Shown: positions 41,651 through 54,360 of the stretch, piece after piece
Numbering within the stretch: position 1 is the first letter of the stretch
How the letters are laid out: each line of letters opens with the position of its first letter
NCBI GenBank assembly: GCA_010279815.1
Contig: QEOQ01000104.1
Coordinates: 292,559 to 356,558, forward strand
Direction: 5' to 3'
Source: Brachionus plicatilis
Taxonomy: Eukaryota; Rotifera; Eurotatoria; Ploima; Brachionidae
DNA: 64,000 nt
Notes under the pieces: model-generated
Told to the model about the DNA's origin: nothing
Databases searched by the model: none
What the model saw: the letters and a program-made list of their open reading frames with translations, nothing else
Made by a program: the position numbers and the translations under genes

Positions 41651-41938
41651 ATAAATAATCATAAGTTATATCAACTAGCAACAAAACATGGTAATATTAA
41701 AGGTTGGCATGCTAGGAATTCGTTTCAAATATGTAAGCAAAATCTTATAAAGTTTGAACAGCTAGATTTAAGTAAAGAGCGTTCTTTACGAGAAATAAAT
41801 GGGATACATTGCATTTCAGGTGGCCAAAGATTCATGAAATGTAATTGTATTGGTAGGTATCAGAAAAACTGTAAATGCAGAAAAAATGGTGTATACTCTC
41901 AAAGTGTCACAGAAATAAGGTCAGTAATGAGTGTTTAA
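41651..41938 (+). pseudogene. Cys-rich tail of an integrase/transposase-like protein
   Basis: An ATG-less open frame with SLREINGIHCISGGQRFMKC, then NCKCRKNGVYSQS. The SLRE...GGQ-F-KC-C---C--N-C-C-K pattern resembles the C-terminal zinc-binding tail of the integrase-derived KRBA2-like proteins of animals. Upstream domains are not recognisable, so it is a fragment. Confidence 0.4.
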
Positions 41939-42185
41939 ACAAGTTATAAAATAGAAAATTGATTGTTTTTTATTGTTTATTTTCATTTAGGGATAATATT
42001 TAACTTTAAGTAAATTTTTTGTTTTTTAAAGTAATTTATCACTAGAATAAAGCTTATCATTGTATATTAAATCTATTTATTCGCAATTAAAGTAAAAGTA
42101 TTGTAATATAAATTAAATTAATTAATAATATAGTAAAAATGTTCTTATGTAAAGTAAAAAAAAAAAATTAAAGTAATGTCATAGT

Positions 42186-42434
42186 TTACTGGAGAAAAAA
42201 ATTAATTCTTTGATAAAGCACCATTGTTTGATTTAGCTGGTCTCCCTTTTTTTTAACATAAACAAATTCTCTCATATTATCGTCTGAGTAGTAGTTTAGT
42301 AACTTGCACAGATAGCCTCTATTAGTTTGATAAGCTACTGATTTTGGAATTTGAACACGAATGTATTCTTTAAGCTCAAGTTCAGTTAAGCCATCTTCTA
42401 AGATCTCCCAACTAAGCTTATCAAAATTTTCCAT
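42186..42434 (-). other. Unrecognised 82-codon ORF
   Basis: Starts MENFDKLSWEILEDGLTELE and looks like genuine protein composition (mixed charged and hydrophobic). No motif recognised. Flanking ACTTTA-rich sequence on both sides suggests it belongs to a small mobile element. Expression unknown. Confidence 0.35.
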
Positions 42435-43019
42435 TTTTTATAAACAACAATGAAATGATTTTAGAATAGAAGAAAACTACTATTCAAATACTTAAATTTA
42501 CTATAGTAAAAAATGAAATGATTTATTTTTGCATGTAGTTGTTTTAGAGAAATATAGTTTGATTTTAAATTAAAAAGCTTTTACTTTATATTAGCAAATA
42601 TTACTTTAGAAAAAAATAGTTTTACTTTATTGAAAAAAAAAAGACTTTATTTTAATTAGCCAGCCTTTCATTTAGCAATAAAAATGTTTTTCTAAATTCA
42701 TTTTAATTTTAGCTAAATTATTTTATTTTGCTTGTTCTATGCGACATATATGATTTCAGTGGGAAAAATTTTATAATATTGAGAAATTTGTTCTGGAAGA
42801 TCTAGAAGTCTTTTTTGATTTTTTGGGTGCAGAATAATGAAAAAAAAATAGAATAGGAATGAAGTGATTCTGGTCGTCAGAATGAATCAAAATTATCTTT
42901 TAATATTTTTATTTAATTTTTTTTTTATTTTGGATTTATTAAAAAATTTTAAAAAATAAAATATTTTTTTAAACATTGTTTTATTTATTACTTTACACAC
43001 AAAATTTATCGCTTTAAAA

Positions 43020-44100
43020 AAAAATTAAAGACAATTAATCAATCAATCAACAAAAATCTAGTTTGAACTAGAAGCGACAATTAGAAATCTAGCTAGCAAT
43101 TGAGAAAAATTTTAATCGGTTTCTTGTCGATTGATAACATTAATTTAAGTGGTCACAAATAGTCTCCGAGTGCCAATGTTATCAGTGATAATCTTGAGAA
43201 TTAAAAAAATCTGCCAGCACTAGAAAATAAAAAAAGATTATATGCTCTTGATTCCAAGAGTCAAATCTAATTAAGATTTAATTACTTTCGATCGCAATAT
43301 CTGTGAAATCTGCGATCGAATTGCATCGCTTGGATCCATCTCAATCGCTCTTCAGGTTATTTGTCACAAAAGTTAATTAAAACATAATTTTCTAGTGAGT
43401 GAGTGTGTGTGTTTGTGCTAGTGTCTCTAGCGACTATTTGCTTCTAATGAATCAATTTTAAATTTGAAGCCAATTTGAAGTAATTAATTTTTGCTTCAAG
43501 TCTTATAAAACAGATTGTCTCTGAATATTGTTTTGTTTTTGCATTTCTTCACTGCCAGTCAATCCAATCGGCTGGCATTGCCGCGGCTGCTTATGACTCC
43601 ATTCACTTTGAGATTAAGCACACAAGCAGCCAAGTCTCTTGAGCAATTGATTTTTAATTTAGCAACATTTATTTTTTATCACACTCCAAAATGACAGAGA
43701 TTCCAATTTCGATTGCAAATTTGATTCGTTCTGCAGGGACTATGCAGCCCGCAGCAGCCACAGCCCGAAGACACAATCGATAATTGTGCGCTATCACGAA
43801 TCGGCACGATTCTACTCTCCACAATTACCTAAGCTCATAAGCACTTAATCGAGCGCGACACATGCTGGCCTACGCTGATCTTTGCTCGACTTGATGTTTG
43901 TCAAGTGTCAATTCTCTTTCTTTAAATAGACTCACAAGATACTATGTCATCTTTGACAACAATTGGGGCCTCTATTTGTCTTACTAAGCTCTTGATTAAA
44001 ATTCTTTTCTCTTCGCTTTCTTAGCACACTCCAATGCTGCTTCATAATCCAGCCCTTCTTGTAACATATTGTTCTCGCAAATTAATTCCGCATTTCGATG
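43020..44100. other. Less AT-rich non-coding block
   Basis: About 1.1 kb clearly richer in GC than its surroundings (CGATCGAATTGCATCGCTTG; GGCTGGCATTGCCGCGGCTG), without a long ORF on either strand. It contains GCAGC and CAATCGA words and several AATC sites. It could be a cis-regulatory region or an untranslated exon. No proof. Confidence 0.35.
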
Positions 44101-44629
44101 CACTCAATTGACTGCAACAGGTTCACAACAAATCCAAATTAAATAATCTCTTTTGAATGCTTTTTGTTTGAATAAAATTTTTAGACCCAAGTTTCTTCTT
44201 ATTATATTACTAAACATATAAAAATAAGAATAAAAATTAAGTATGTTCTTGATGTAAAAATATTTATCCCATATATTAGTCAATAAAATAATTGAAGAAT
44301 CCGAGATAAGTAGAAAAGAGCTAAACAAAAACTCTCTGATCGTAGAATACAATGAATTACTTGACGATGAACAAAGAAGTATAGAAGAGATCATATAAAA
44401 AATATAAAATCATATAAAAATGAAATCAATTTTTTTTTAATTTTTTTTTCTAACTTGATTTTTTTTCACTTTCATCACCCAAGTGGTGTTTTTTGAAATA
44501 AATAATTAAATAATTAATATTAAAACAACATCTGTATCAACACATTTTAATTTTAAATTTTATTTTATTGAAGATAAAATAGATGACTTAAAGATTAAAA
44601 AAAAAAGCTACATTAATTTATTTATTTGA

Positions 44630-45020
44630 TAAAATTAACCTCCGAAAGGAGAAGTATAAAATTAAATATTTTTCAAAAAAAAAAGAAGAAGATAAAACAA
44701 AAAAAAAATAAATAATTAATTTACTTATTTTTAAAACTTAATTTGAATCTAATTAATGATTTCATTGCTAATTTACAAGATATATTTAAAAAAAATTTTC
44801 CATGCATTGTATTTTTATTTTAAATTTAAAGCGTCTATACAACCTTTAAGATTTGATATATTTATTATTTTTTCCATTTTTCTTTGAATTTTCTAAATAT
44901 TAATTTATTTATTTGATTATTATTTTTTTTTAATTATTTGGATTTATTAAATTTTAGCCTGAAGAAGAGACCTGGGTCTACGGAACCAGTCGTGATTTTA
45001 TTTGAAACAAATAAATAAAT
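44630..45020. repeat. Two LINE 3' tails
   Basis: 44630-44660 (TTAACCTCCGAAAGGAGAA) is a minus-oriented tail with a small hairpin. 44957-45020 (GAAGAAGAGACCTGGGTC ... AAATAAATAAATC) is a plus-oriented tail ending in AAATA repeats. A third of the first type lies at 48415-48440. Confidence 0.45.
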
Positions 45021-46154
45021 CATCGTTTTTAATAAAATATTTTTGTTTTTGTTCTTTTTTATCATTGGATAAACTACAGTTTTAGCACACATTCAAGCTA
45101 CTATAAAAACCACTTTCTTTTTGCTATAACTTCGGATTCCATTTAATAAACTTAAAACTGAATCTAATTGTTTTATTTATTGCTTGACTAAATATCTGAG
45201 ACTTTGTTTATTTTTTTGTTGTTGTCTCAAAGATATGCTAGAAAAAAATTAAATAATTTTTTATTGATGATTATGAATTTTTTTTTTTTTGTTTTTTTAT
45301 TATTTAAAAAAAATATAATTTGATTATTATGACTAAATAATAAATAAAATAATACTGATAAATAGTCTGGTTCTAACGGAACCAAGTACTTTCCTTCGAT
45401 CAAATGTAATTAATTCTTCCTTTAAAAAAATTAAATAAAAATATTATCTATTAATTTTAAAGTTTAATATTCAATTTTAATTTTAATTTTTTCAATCAGA
45501 AAATTTTAATTGATACGAAAAAAGTTCAATCTTCACAAATATATTATTTTTTAGATTTTTTTTTTTGAAACCAATAAAAAATTTGAATTGAGATAGACTT
45601 GAATTTAAAAAAGCTATTTTATATTTTTTGATTTTTTTTATTACCTTTGAGACTGTAAATAAATAAATATTTTAGATCAAAATTCTCTCTTAATTTACGA
45701 ATCACTTGAGTTACCGATTTGATAAAAAAAATTCTGCTTGTTGTAACTAAATTATTTTTTAAAAAAGGAAAAAAATAATTTAAATGCTTACATTTTGTTT
45801 TTTAGATGTAAATTTTTTGTCAATCAAGCCCTGTAAATTGAGTGATTTTTTATGATTTCATTGGGTATTTAAAATATTAATTTTATGCATGTATACCAAA
45901 AAATAGGAAATTATCGAGGGATGTTCCAAATCACAAAGCCTTTTTTCAGATCTTATATTTACATAAAATATTTTAGATTTGTCTAAATTTCTCAGTAAAA
46001 TATTGTCAATGATAAAAAGAAATTAAAGAAAAAAATTTATTTAATTTAAAATAAAGAAAGCATAAATAATTAACGAATAAATTTTTCCCTATATTTTATT
46101 TTTTGCTCGCATATTTTGGCAAAAAAATGAAATTAATAAATAGTCAAATTAATA

Positions 46155-46225
46155 TTTATTTATTTATCTATTTTGATAATTAGAGATAAACCCTCAGGTA
46201 GTTTAGAAAAGATCTAAGGGGTTCT
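46155..46225 (-). repeat. LINE 3' tail
   Basis: On the minus strand: CCTGAGGGTTTATCTC, followed by AAATAAATAAATAA. Typical non-LTR 3' end, no coding part. Confidence 0.4.
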
Positions 46226-46773
46226 TTTTAGTGCAGCGATATTGAAAGAATACAATTTTGCATTACATTAAAAACAATTGTTCAATTGAACATAAACAAG
46301 TATATAATTAATTTTGATTTTACTTTGAAAGAAATGAAAATCATTTTTTTTATTTATTAGAGACTTTGTCTTTTTAGTTCGAGAGAGATAGAAAGTATGT
46401 AAAAATTAAAACTTTTTATTTTTCAAAGGAAGAATTTTCAAGTTGTCGTTTATTTTTTATTTTTTGTCAAATCATTTCGAATACATTAAATTTTGTTAAA
46501 CAGGCTTAACTTTTACATTTACATTTTAAAAATTTTCTTTATTAGACCAAACTTTTATGAGCGTTCAATAATCCTTTCATTTGTTTTTAATTAAAGACCA
46601 ATTTTGGCTATTTTCATACTCTTCATTTTCACTCAAACTTAAGATCAATTTAAGCAAAATTTAATGATTTGTTTGTTGGTTTAAATTAATTTCGTTAAAT
46701 ATTTTATTTAAAGCTTTTTTTACCTCTTCAAAGCATACTGTTCATTTAGTGAGAAGATGATGTGGTTATTTAG

Positions 46774-47052
46774 AGAACTACAGCAAAGCACCTTCTGTGT
46801 TGGATCGAAGCCGTAGCTCTTTCTTATTTATCTCAAAAATTGATGGGGCTAGGTTCAATTAAAACAATTAAGCCTTTATGTCACATTGGAAAATATAACC
46901 AAGATCCGCTTCTGCCTACATTCAATAAAATACCGAAGCCTGTTCCGGCTAATGTTGACAAAAAATGTCCAGGTGTAAATATAAATGGAAATGAAATCTC
47001 ACTACCAATTTGGGTGCTTGTTGTTAATGAAAAAGAGAGATACAGAGCCTGA
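46774..47052 (+). other. Unrecognised open frame
   Basis: A continuous frame of about 92 codons to TGA 47050-47052, with LLCWIEAVALSYLSQKLMGL then PKPVPANVDKKCPGVNINGN. The protein-like composition stands out from the AT-rich flanks. No family recognised; it may be a transposon piece or a lone exon. Confidence 0.25.
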
Positions 47053-47206
47053 GGTACAGGGGGTGTTAAAATAATTAAAATTTTATAAAATAGACAATTT
47101 TAAAATTAAGATATTTATACAAAATAAAAAAAAATTAAATAAAGTTAAATCAAATAGTGGACATAATCTAAAAAAGTTTTTGTCTTAGTCAGCAATAAAA
47201 TTGTTT

Positions 47207-47345
47207 ATTTCCCAGGCAATTAGCTCGTGGTCACATCTTTATTTTAAAAATTTAGTAAACAGGAATTGGTTCTGTCATCGATTTTTTTTCAATTTTCAAT
47301 ATCTTGAGGGTTTGTTCTAGAAGATTTGTAGGCCTTTTTTTATTT
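47207..47345 (+). repeat. Dispersed repeat shared with 41370-41460 and 42770-42840
   Basis: Shared words include TTTAAAAATTTARTAAACAGGA and TTTGTTCTRGAAGATYTAGA-like blocks. Class unknown, non-coding. Confidence 0.45.
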
Positions 47346-47529
47346 TTTGAGTGCCAAATTGTAGATTAATAAAACCGTAATCCAAAAGAGATTTGGTTAA
47401 AGATTTCTGCTTAGTCTTATTTAAAGCAATTGACTTTCTCCATTTAAATTCCATATTTTTTCGAAGAAAATTGACTTTTAGTTTTTTTTTTGAAATTTTG
47501 TTGATGTAATCTTTAAGTTTTATTATTAT

Positions 47530-48800
47530 TTATTCCAAAAAAAAGGAAAACGAAAATAATGAAAAAAAAATTCTTAATTAACTTGAAGATTTGGGCTGAA
47601 TACAGTATGTTGCAAAAGTTTAGAAATTTTTAACAAAATAATTGTTTCTACGCATATAATAGGCGGGAAATAAATAAAAGTTTTTTTTAAAATTAATTGT
47701 CTTTAAATTAATTGTTTTTTTTTTAAATTAATTGTCTTTAAATTAAGCAGTTTAGAAGCACAATTTATTTAAAATAAAGAGAAATGTAAGAATTAATAAT
47801 AAAAGTGTGAAAAAAGGATTGATATAATTGATTAATCTTTTGGATTTTCCGAATTTGAAAACTTTTGAAGCGAATTTTATATTTTAATTTTTATAGGAAG
47901 TTGATTGATTATAAATATTTAAGAGTTAATTATTTTTTATACAAATAAATAATAATACAGACATACAAATAAATAATAATTATGCCGAGTGTGTTAAATC
48001 AAATTGTAGAAGAAGAAAAACTCTGAAAATTAGTGTTTTTAATTTTTTTACTATAAACTCAATTTTTCGTCATATTCAATTAAATAAACAATTCTAGATA
48101 AATAAAATAATTAATTTATAAATTTTGCAACATCTGCTGCTTTTGCAGTACAAAAATGCTCGAAACAAAATTGCAAAAAAAAAGTTAAAATATGATCTTA
48201 AAAACTTTTAATGCCTCTTGAATCGGCGATGTAATAGTTGCACATCGTGTAAAACAATTTACCTGTGATATGACACGCAGTCATATAACATTCTAAAATA
48301 TTTTAATTAATTAAACATGTTCTCATGGAACAATCTTTAATATTTTTAATTATTCAAGTTAAATAATATGTTATCTGTTTTTTATTATTTTATTATTATT
48401 ATTATTGTTGTTAAATTAACCTCCATTGAAGGAGAAAGAGTAAAAAAAAAAAGTTTAATATATAAAAAAAAATTATTTATATATTATTTATGAATTTTTA
48501 TATTCTATTACTTAACTTTTAATGCTGAGTTTCTTAAATATTAATTAAGGATAATTATTATAAATAGTCGCTACATTTTTATTGATTGAGACATAATAAA
48601 AAAATATCAAACAACGATCCACTTTAACTATCCGCCAGCCTCACATACCATTTCTCTCTTTTGGAAAATCACTAAAAATTTTTGAGTCAAATATTGAGAT
48701 CCACTTTTCTTTAAAAAGAGCCCTGAGCAAACATACAAACCCAATAGCTTGTGCAGAGTGCGGTAGATTATACACATCTCAAAGACATAGATGCATATAG
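47530..48800 (+). mobile_element. Interrupted relative of the 11179-12060 element
   Basis: Start 47555-47620 (AATGAAAAAAAAATTCTTAA...) and later parts 48130-48190 and 48718-48800 match the interior of 11179-12060, including SKHTNPIACAECGR. About 500 bp of other sequence lies between the first two blocks, so a later insertion is likely. The finger is truncated. Confidence 0.45.
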
Positions 48801-49472
48801 TTTCTATTTTTTTAGAAATTAAATATTTAAAATAAATTTTACATGATTGCCAAAAAAAAAAATAAAATAAAAATAAAATTTTTTATTTCAAAAATTATTT
48901 TAACTGGCCACATTATTGCAGTAATCACTCCTAATGTGTAGGAGACGGCGTCAAGTGCCTTGCTTAATTACCAGAAGAATTCAACCATCAAGACATTTGA
49001 AGAATATTTAAAGTTACTATTTGAGAGAGATAATTCAAAAGCGAGAAAAGGAAAAATAAAATTGAAAATTTTTTGCACTCAAACAAACAGGAGATTTCGA
49101 TGGTTTTAAATAAAAAAGTTTTATAGTTCTTTCTATTGTGCCATATAACATTACAAAGTGATCAAACTTTTTTTTTGTATCAAACCAAAACTGTTTCATC
49201 CAAAGGAGTGATCGCATAAACACATTAAAAAAAATAATTCTAATTTTGATTGGTTTATTTAGATTTAGAGTATGAATTGACAATAATTGTTTGCAACAAA
49301 AATAATAAAAAAAATATAAAAAGAAAAAATAAAATTGAAAAAAAAAAAAAATAAAAATAAAAAAAAGAAGAATAAAATAGACACTCAATACAATTAAAAA
49401 TATAAATATAAAAATCTTTTGTTTAGCGTATATCTAAGAGTAAAACTTAACCACTTAATTGAACTAAAAGCC

Positions 49473-50570
49473 CTAAGAGCTTTGCTTTTCCTCTAGCTTG
49501 CGAATTTCATCTCCAATCGGATCTTTGCACTTGACTCTGCATTCATTGGCGGCGGCGATGGACTGTTTAGAAAGAAAGGAAGGCGACGAGGACAACGAGC
49601 TGGACGACGATCCACTGACGACAGTGCTGGCCGCCGAAACGTCCAAATCAACCTTTAGCCGCTTTGACCGGCTCTCTCCGTCCACTTGCTCTTCCTCCTC
49701 GTACTCATACTCGTCTGTGGAAGACTCTCTCTTGGCCGAGTGGACAGCAGCGGGCTCGCGAGGCCCCTTGGCGTGCTGCGAGTCGACGTGGCGTCTCAAG
49801 TCGACCTTGCGCTGAAAGGCTCGTCCGCACATAGTGCACGCGAACGGCTTGAAGCCCGTATGCTTCCTGCTGTGCGTAATAAGGTTGGACGACTGACTGA
49901 ACGACTTGCCACAGATGACGCACTTGTGCGGCTTCTCTCCCGTGTGAATGTACGTGTGCTTTTTCATGTCGGACTTTTGGTGAAAGCGTTTGCCGCAGTA
50001 CTGGCACGGGTAGGGCCGCGTGTCCGAATGGATCAGCAAATGGGTGGACAGGGTGCTGGAGCGCTTGAAGCTCTTGCCGCACTGGTTGCACTCGAAGCTT
50101 TTCTCCTGCTGGTGCGTGGCCCGGTGATGCTCCAGGCTGACCAAGTGGCCGAACGTTTTGTGGCAAGTGTCGCACTGGTGCGGCCTTTGCTGGTCGGTGT
50201 GGGCGCGCCGCGAGTGCACCTCGAGGCCGTGCGACGTGCTGAACTTTTTGTCGCATCTGTCGCACTCGTACGACTCGCACTGCTGGCTACTGGTCACTTC
50301 GTCTTCTTCGCGCACCGACGACGAACTCGAGCTGGATGCCGAGCTGTCGCCGCGTCTAAATTGACTGTAGAACTTTTCCAGTTGTTCGTGGTACGCGGAC
50401 CGACTGCGCGACTCTATGTAGACCGACAGGGCGCTGTAGATCGCGCTATGCTGGCTGGGATACTGTTGCAGCGCCATCGCCTGCAGCAAGCTCATGTTCG
50501 GAAGCAAAAAATTGCCCAATGGCTTTGACTCGCCACTGTTTTCTTGATTCAATGCTGAATTGAACAACAT
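49473..50570 (-). CDS. GFI1: GFI1/Senseless-type zinc-finger transcription factor
   Basis: 365 codons with six C2H2 fingers at about residues 101-124, 131-153, 159-181, 187-209, 215-237 and 243-266. Finger sequences such as [39 protein letters not shown] and [20 protein letters not shown] are near-identical to GFI1/Senseless/PAG-3 proteins, which repress through AATC-containing sites and control sensory-neuron fate. There is no N-terminal SNAG motif, as in Drosophila Senseless. A CAG acceptor (50581-50579) lies just upstream and the frame is open to it, so the start may be in an unseen exon. Poly-Ser stretches flank the fingers. The exon is far richer in GC than anything around it. I am sure of the family. 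Confidence 0.92.
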   Translation of the reverse strand: MLFNSALNQENSGESKPLGNFLLPNMSLLQAMALQQYPSQHSAIYSALSVYIESRSRSAYHEQLEKFYSQFRRGDSSASSSSSSSVREEDEVTSSQQCESYECDRCDKKFSTSHGLEVHSRRAHTDQQRPHQCDTCHKTFGHLVSLEHHRATHQQEKSFECNQCGKSFKRSSTLSTHLLIHSDTRPYPCQYCGKRFHQKSDMKKHTYIHTGEKPHKCVICGKSFSQSSNLITHSRKHTGFKPFACTMCGRAFQRKVDLRRHVDSQHAKGPREPAAVHSAKRESSTDEYEYEEEEQVDGESRSKRLKVDLDVSAASTVVSGSSSSSLSSSPSFLSKQSIAAANECRVKCKDPIGDEIRKLEEKQSS

Positions 50571-50578
50571 TTTTATAT

Positions 50579-50620
50579 CTGAAAAAAAAAATATTTTTTT
50601 TTTTTTATTTATTTGTTTAA
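50579..50620 (-). promoter_or_regulatory. Splice acceptor before the GFI1-like exon
   Basis: A long pyrimidine run ending in CAG on the minus strand, 8 bp before the ATG. It predicts at least one upstream (possibly non-coding) exon in 50.7-54.4 kb or beyond. Confidence 0.55.
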
Positions 50621-50689
50621 TAAAATATTTTTTTTTAATAATTTTTGGTTTAATAAAAAAATTTATTTTAACTATTTAAAAAAGTTAAG

Positions 50690-52060
50690 GCTACGTGTAA
50701 GACAAAAAAAAGACATCATCACATGTCCTACTGTAGTTAAGCTGTACCGCTTCTTTTTCTAATTGGATCAGTTAAATGTAAGGTGAGAGACAAACATTGT
50801 GGACTTGGGTCGTGTGTTTTTAAGAGCCAGGCCAAGTTATCACACTCTGGATTCTTGTATCATGAGAACGTGTGAGGACTCGTGAGTCAAGGAGACTATT
50901 TGATGATCACATCAAATTGCTAATTCTTCTAAAACTTTACTACTTCAGATTATTTGTATAGGAATTTATTTTTCAAATAAAATAAAAAATAAATTTTTTC
51001 TAGAATTTTTATCTTTTTTTTAAACACTTTTTTTATTTCTTTGGGTTTGAATTAATTACTCTTAACTTAAGCAATGTATTATATTTTTATCCCACAAAAG
51101 CATCTAATCAAAAGGCTTATTGCAAGACAAAAAAATTATTGACATAATCACTTGTCTTACACCAACCAATGTTTTTTGTTATTTCTTCTGATTCCAATAA
51201 GCTATTTTATACTTAACCACTAGTCTTATGTGCTTCCCTCACAACATTTACCGTATTTCTTCAAATAAAAGAAAGTTTGTTAATTTCTATTAGAAATTTT
51301 TTCACTTCAAAAAAGAAGACTCAAAAAAGACTCAAATAAAATAAATTAATCCATTTTTTCTCTTTTATCAGAAACAAGAAAATACATGTTTTACATGACA
51401 AATGACTGGTGAATTTTCTTTTAAAAGAGACACACTTTTTTAAGGAAAACAACTCAAATAGAGGCAAATTTTTGACTCAAATTCAAGCAAGTTTCTTCTA
51501 TTTGCGGTTACTTCTATCTGATGAAATACGGCAAATAAACTTTTAAATAAGGCTTGCTAAGAGACAAAAGTTATTTCGTAACAATACTCTTTGATTCAGA
51601 TTCCAATAAAGTATTCTAAACTTAACCAATATATTAAATTTGCTTCGCACAAAGCATCTAAACAAAAGACTTATTGCAAGACAAAAGTATTGACACTGTC
51701 ACTTGTCTAACATCACACTACAGTTAACACCAACCAATGCTTTTTGATTAATAATTACTTCTGATTCCATTAAAATATTCTATACTTAACCACTAGTCTT
51801 ATACTCTTTACATATTACATCTAAATAAATGTCTCAAACAGGACTTATTCTAACAAGACTCCTGCTTATCCACAATTGAATCCTAATGACATACTTCTTG
51901 ATAATACCACACACTTGGCGACAAAAGTGAACCACTAGTCTTATATGCTTCCCTTATAACATTTAAATAACAAGTAATGGTTAGCTTCACATTACATATT
52001 ACACCACAGTTGACTCTAGCCAGTACTTGTTGTTAAACCCAATGGTTTGTGAGTTAGGAA
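50690..52060. repeat. Degenerate tandem repeat region
   Basis: Words TGCAAGACAAAA, CACTTGTCTTACACC, ACTTCTGATTCCAATAAA and ACTTAACCACTAGTCTTAT recur in order near 51110-51250, 51550-51640, 51660-51830 and again near 52880. It resembles an old minisatellite with a long, imperfect unit. Lies in the putative 5' intron of the GFI1-like gene. Confidence 0.55.
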
Positions 52061-52072
52061 TACAAGCAGAGT

Positions 52073-52780
52073 CAAATCTTAAAAATATCTCTGCATCACC
52101 AGACGCATGTTTAAATCTCTTTCATTAAAATAAAAAGAGGATCGGTTTGGTAATAATCAACAAAGAGATGCATTATTAGCATAGGATCTGGTGGTTCGCG
52201 GTTATAACACAAAAAATAAAGAAAGATATTAAATGATAAATTTATTGGTAAATGTCCACTTCTAGCCCGAACAAATAATAAAGAAAATAACAAAAAGGGA
52301 AAAAAAATTTTAATTAGTTTCAAAGTTTCTTTTTCTAATCGTACATGTCTAATATTTTACACAGTGTTAAATACTAACGACTCTCTAAACACATTAGATC
52401 ATAGTATTTCGAGTTAAAGGAGAAATCTTAAAAAAAAAATATCTCTGCATCACCAGACGCATGTTTAAATCTCTTTCATTAGAAAAAAAGATCGGTTTAG
52501 ACTTGGTAATAATTTCGGCGTAGATGATCAACAAGGAGATGCGTTATTAACCTTAATAGTTTAGAGCTTATTTTACGGATCTGTTAGGATTAGGATCTGG
52601 TTAGGATTAAATGATAACTTTATTAATAAATGGCCAATTCTAGTCTGAACAAATAATAATAACAAAAAAAGGAGAAAATAAAATAATTTCAAAGTTTTTC
52701 TTCTAATCGCACATGTCTAATATTTTACACAGTGTTAAATACTAACGACTCTCTAAACGAATGAGATCATAGTATTGAAA
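52073..52780. repeat. Tandem duplication of about 350 bp
   Basis: 52073-52422 and 52423-52780 both run from ATATCTCTGCATCACCAGAC to CGACTCTCTAAAC and GATCATAGTATT, with small indels between them. Confidence 0.8.
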
Positions 52781-53039
52781 CTATATACATTTAAGTAGAC
52801 GAGAGTCAGTGTTGTAGTTATTGAGAGAACTACAAGCTATTATCCGCTAGGATAGAAAAAGCACAAATTAATACTTTTTGTCATTACTTCTGATTGCAAT
52901 AAACTATTCTAAATTTATCTTATATACTTGCCATATAACAATTGAAAAAATAAAAGTAATCTTTAGATAACTAATCACTCTGTTATCTATTTCTAAAATT
53001 GAATTTTTTTGAAGAGATAAAATCAAAAGTTGGCATGCT

Positions 53040-54360
53040 AATGGCTTGGGTGGAAAGGATAAGCATGGATAATGTGATAGTTGCAAAAGAGAGAGAGAAA
53101 GAGAGAGGGGGATAGAGAGAGAGAGAGGAATTTAGACGGAAGATTAAATTAAATTTTCGCCTAAATATGACAACAATAACTAAAAATTAAGAAGAGAAAC
53201 AAAAAATAAAGAAATATATGAAAAATAGGTGCAAAATAAATTATTTCGCAAGCCAATGAGAAAAAGAGAGTAGAGAGAGAAACTTTATGTTCGATTGGCT
53301 TACGTGGCTGAGCCAATCAGAGTTGACAATCGATTGATCGATCGATTTTATCGTCTCTGCCAACTTTTGGACTGAGTCAAAATGAAATGCCACAGCTATC
53401 TGTGTGCGCTATCGGAATTTAATCTGAACGCAATTATGCAATTCGATTATCTTTCTAGTCAATATTTTAGATTAATAAAGTATGGTAGAAAATCCGAGTC
53501 TAGGGACTTAGTTTGGTTGGCAGTGGCAAAAACTCATTTTCTTAAAATGATTTCGACAAAGATGAGAAAATTTTCTTGGCTCCGGAGAGATTTTCGCTTT
53601 TTTGTTGACACTTTAGTTTAGATTTGAATAAATAAGCGTGGCAGGCAACTGAAATGCAAACAAATTCTGATTACACGCTTCCACGATCAATAGGCAACAA
53701 TTGTTGCATTCCAATTTTATTTGCCAAATCTACTATCTATTGTATTTCTGCTCAAACTATGCATATCGATAATCAAAGTCAGTTTGATTGATTCATTAGT
53801 GTCTACCTGAGCGAGTGTGTGTGCGGACAAAATCAAAAAAAAATTTTTTTTTTTCGTTTCTAATCAATTTAGGGGGGACCAAAAATCATTTTAATTAATA
53901 GTCGTTGTGTCGACTGTGTGAGCGTTGTTCACCTGGCCACTAATTACGAGCAGAGAGATAAATCTTGGAATCTTGTCCTATCTTGATTAAAGGTGTTCTA
54001 AATAAACACACGGTTAAGTGATCATCAAAAGAGCAATGTTTGTTCAAGTCCTATCTGATTCGAGAGAGAGAGAGAGTGAATGCTCGAGACTGAATGGACT
54101 GCCACTGGCCATATCATCTGCTAATCCCTGACGCTCGCCAAATCCGCTCCAATCCTCCGGGCTAGCAAATTGTTTAGTTTTTTTGTTGTTGTGTCCTTTT
54201 CCTCGGCTTCAACTCCACGACATTAGAAAAAAAGCAATAAATTAGTCTTGGGACAGTCTGTGAGACACATACCAAGATGGGTCACACAATTAATTGTTTT
54301 ATTTAAAGAGTTAGTTCGATAAGTGAATTTGTTTGCAAGAGAGAGAGTGTTTGTTAATTG
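53040..54360. promoter_or_regulatory. GC-enriched region upstream of the GFI1-like exon
   Basis: Less AT-rich than the background, with GA microsatellites (53083-53131, 54060-54078, 54337-54348) and no long ORF. Its position 2.5-3.8 kb upstream makes it a candidate promoter or 5' UTR exon for the GFI1-like gene. A 79-codon plus-strand frame at 53382 has no recognisable motif. Confidence 0.35.
53083..53131. repeat. GA microsatellite
   Basis: Runs of GAGAGA interrupted by AAAG and GGGG. Confidence 0.8.

Noticed and set aside
49705..50280. 191-codon frame on the same strand as the GFI1-like exon in another phase
   Set aside because: Arg/His/Pro-rich shadow of the finger array. It has no independent start context or motif.
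49686..50528. 280-codon open frame on the plus strand opposite the zinc-finger exon
   Set aside because: It overlaps the conserved six-finger CDS in antisense and is explained by the GC-rich, stop-poor composition. No recognisable motif.
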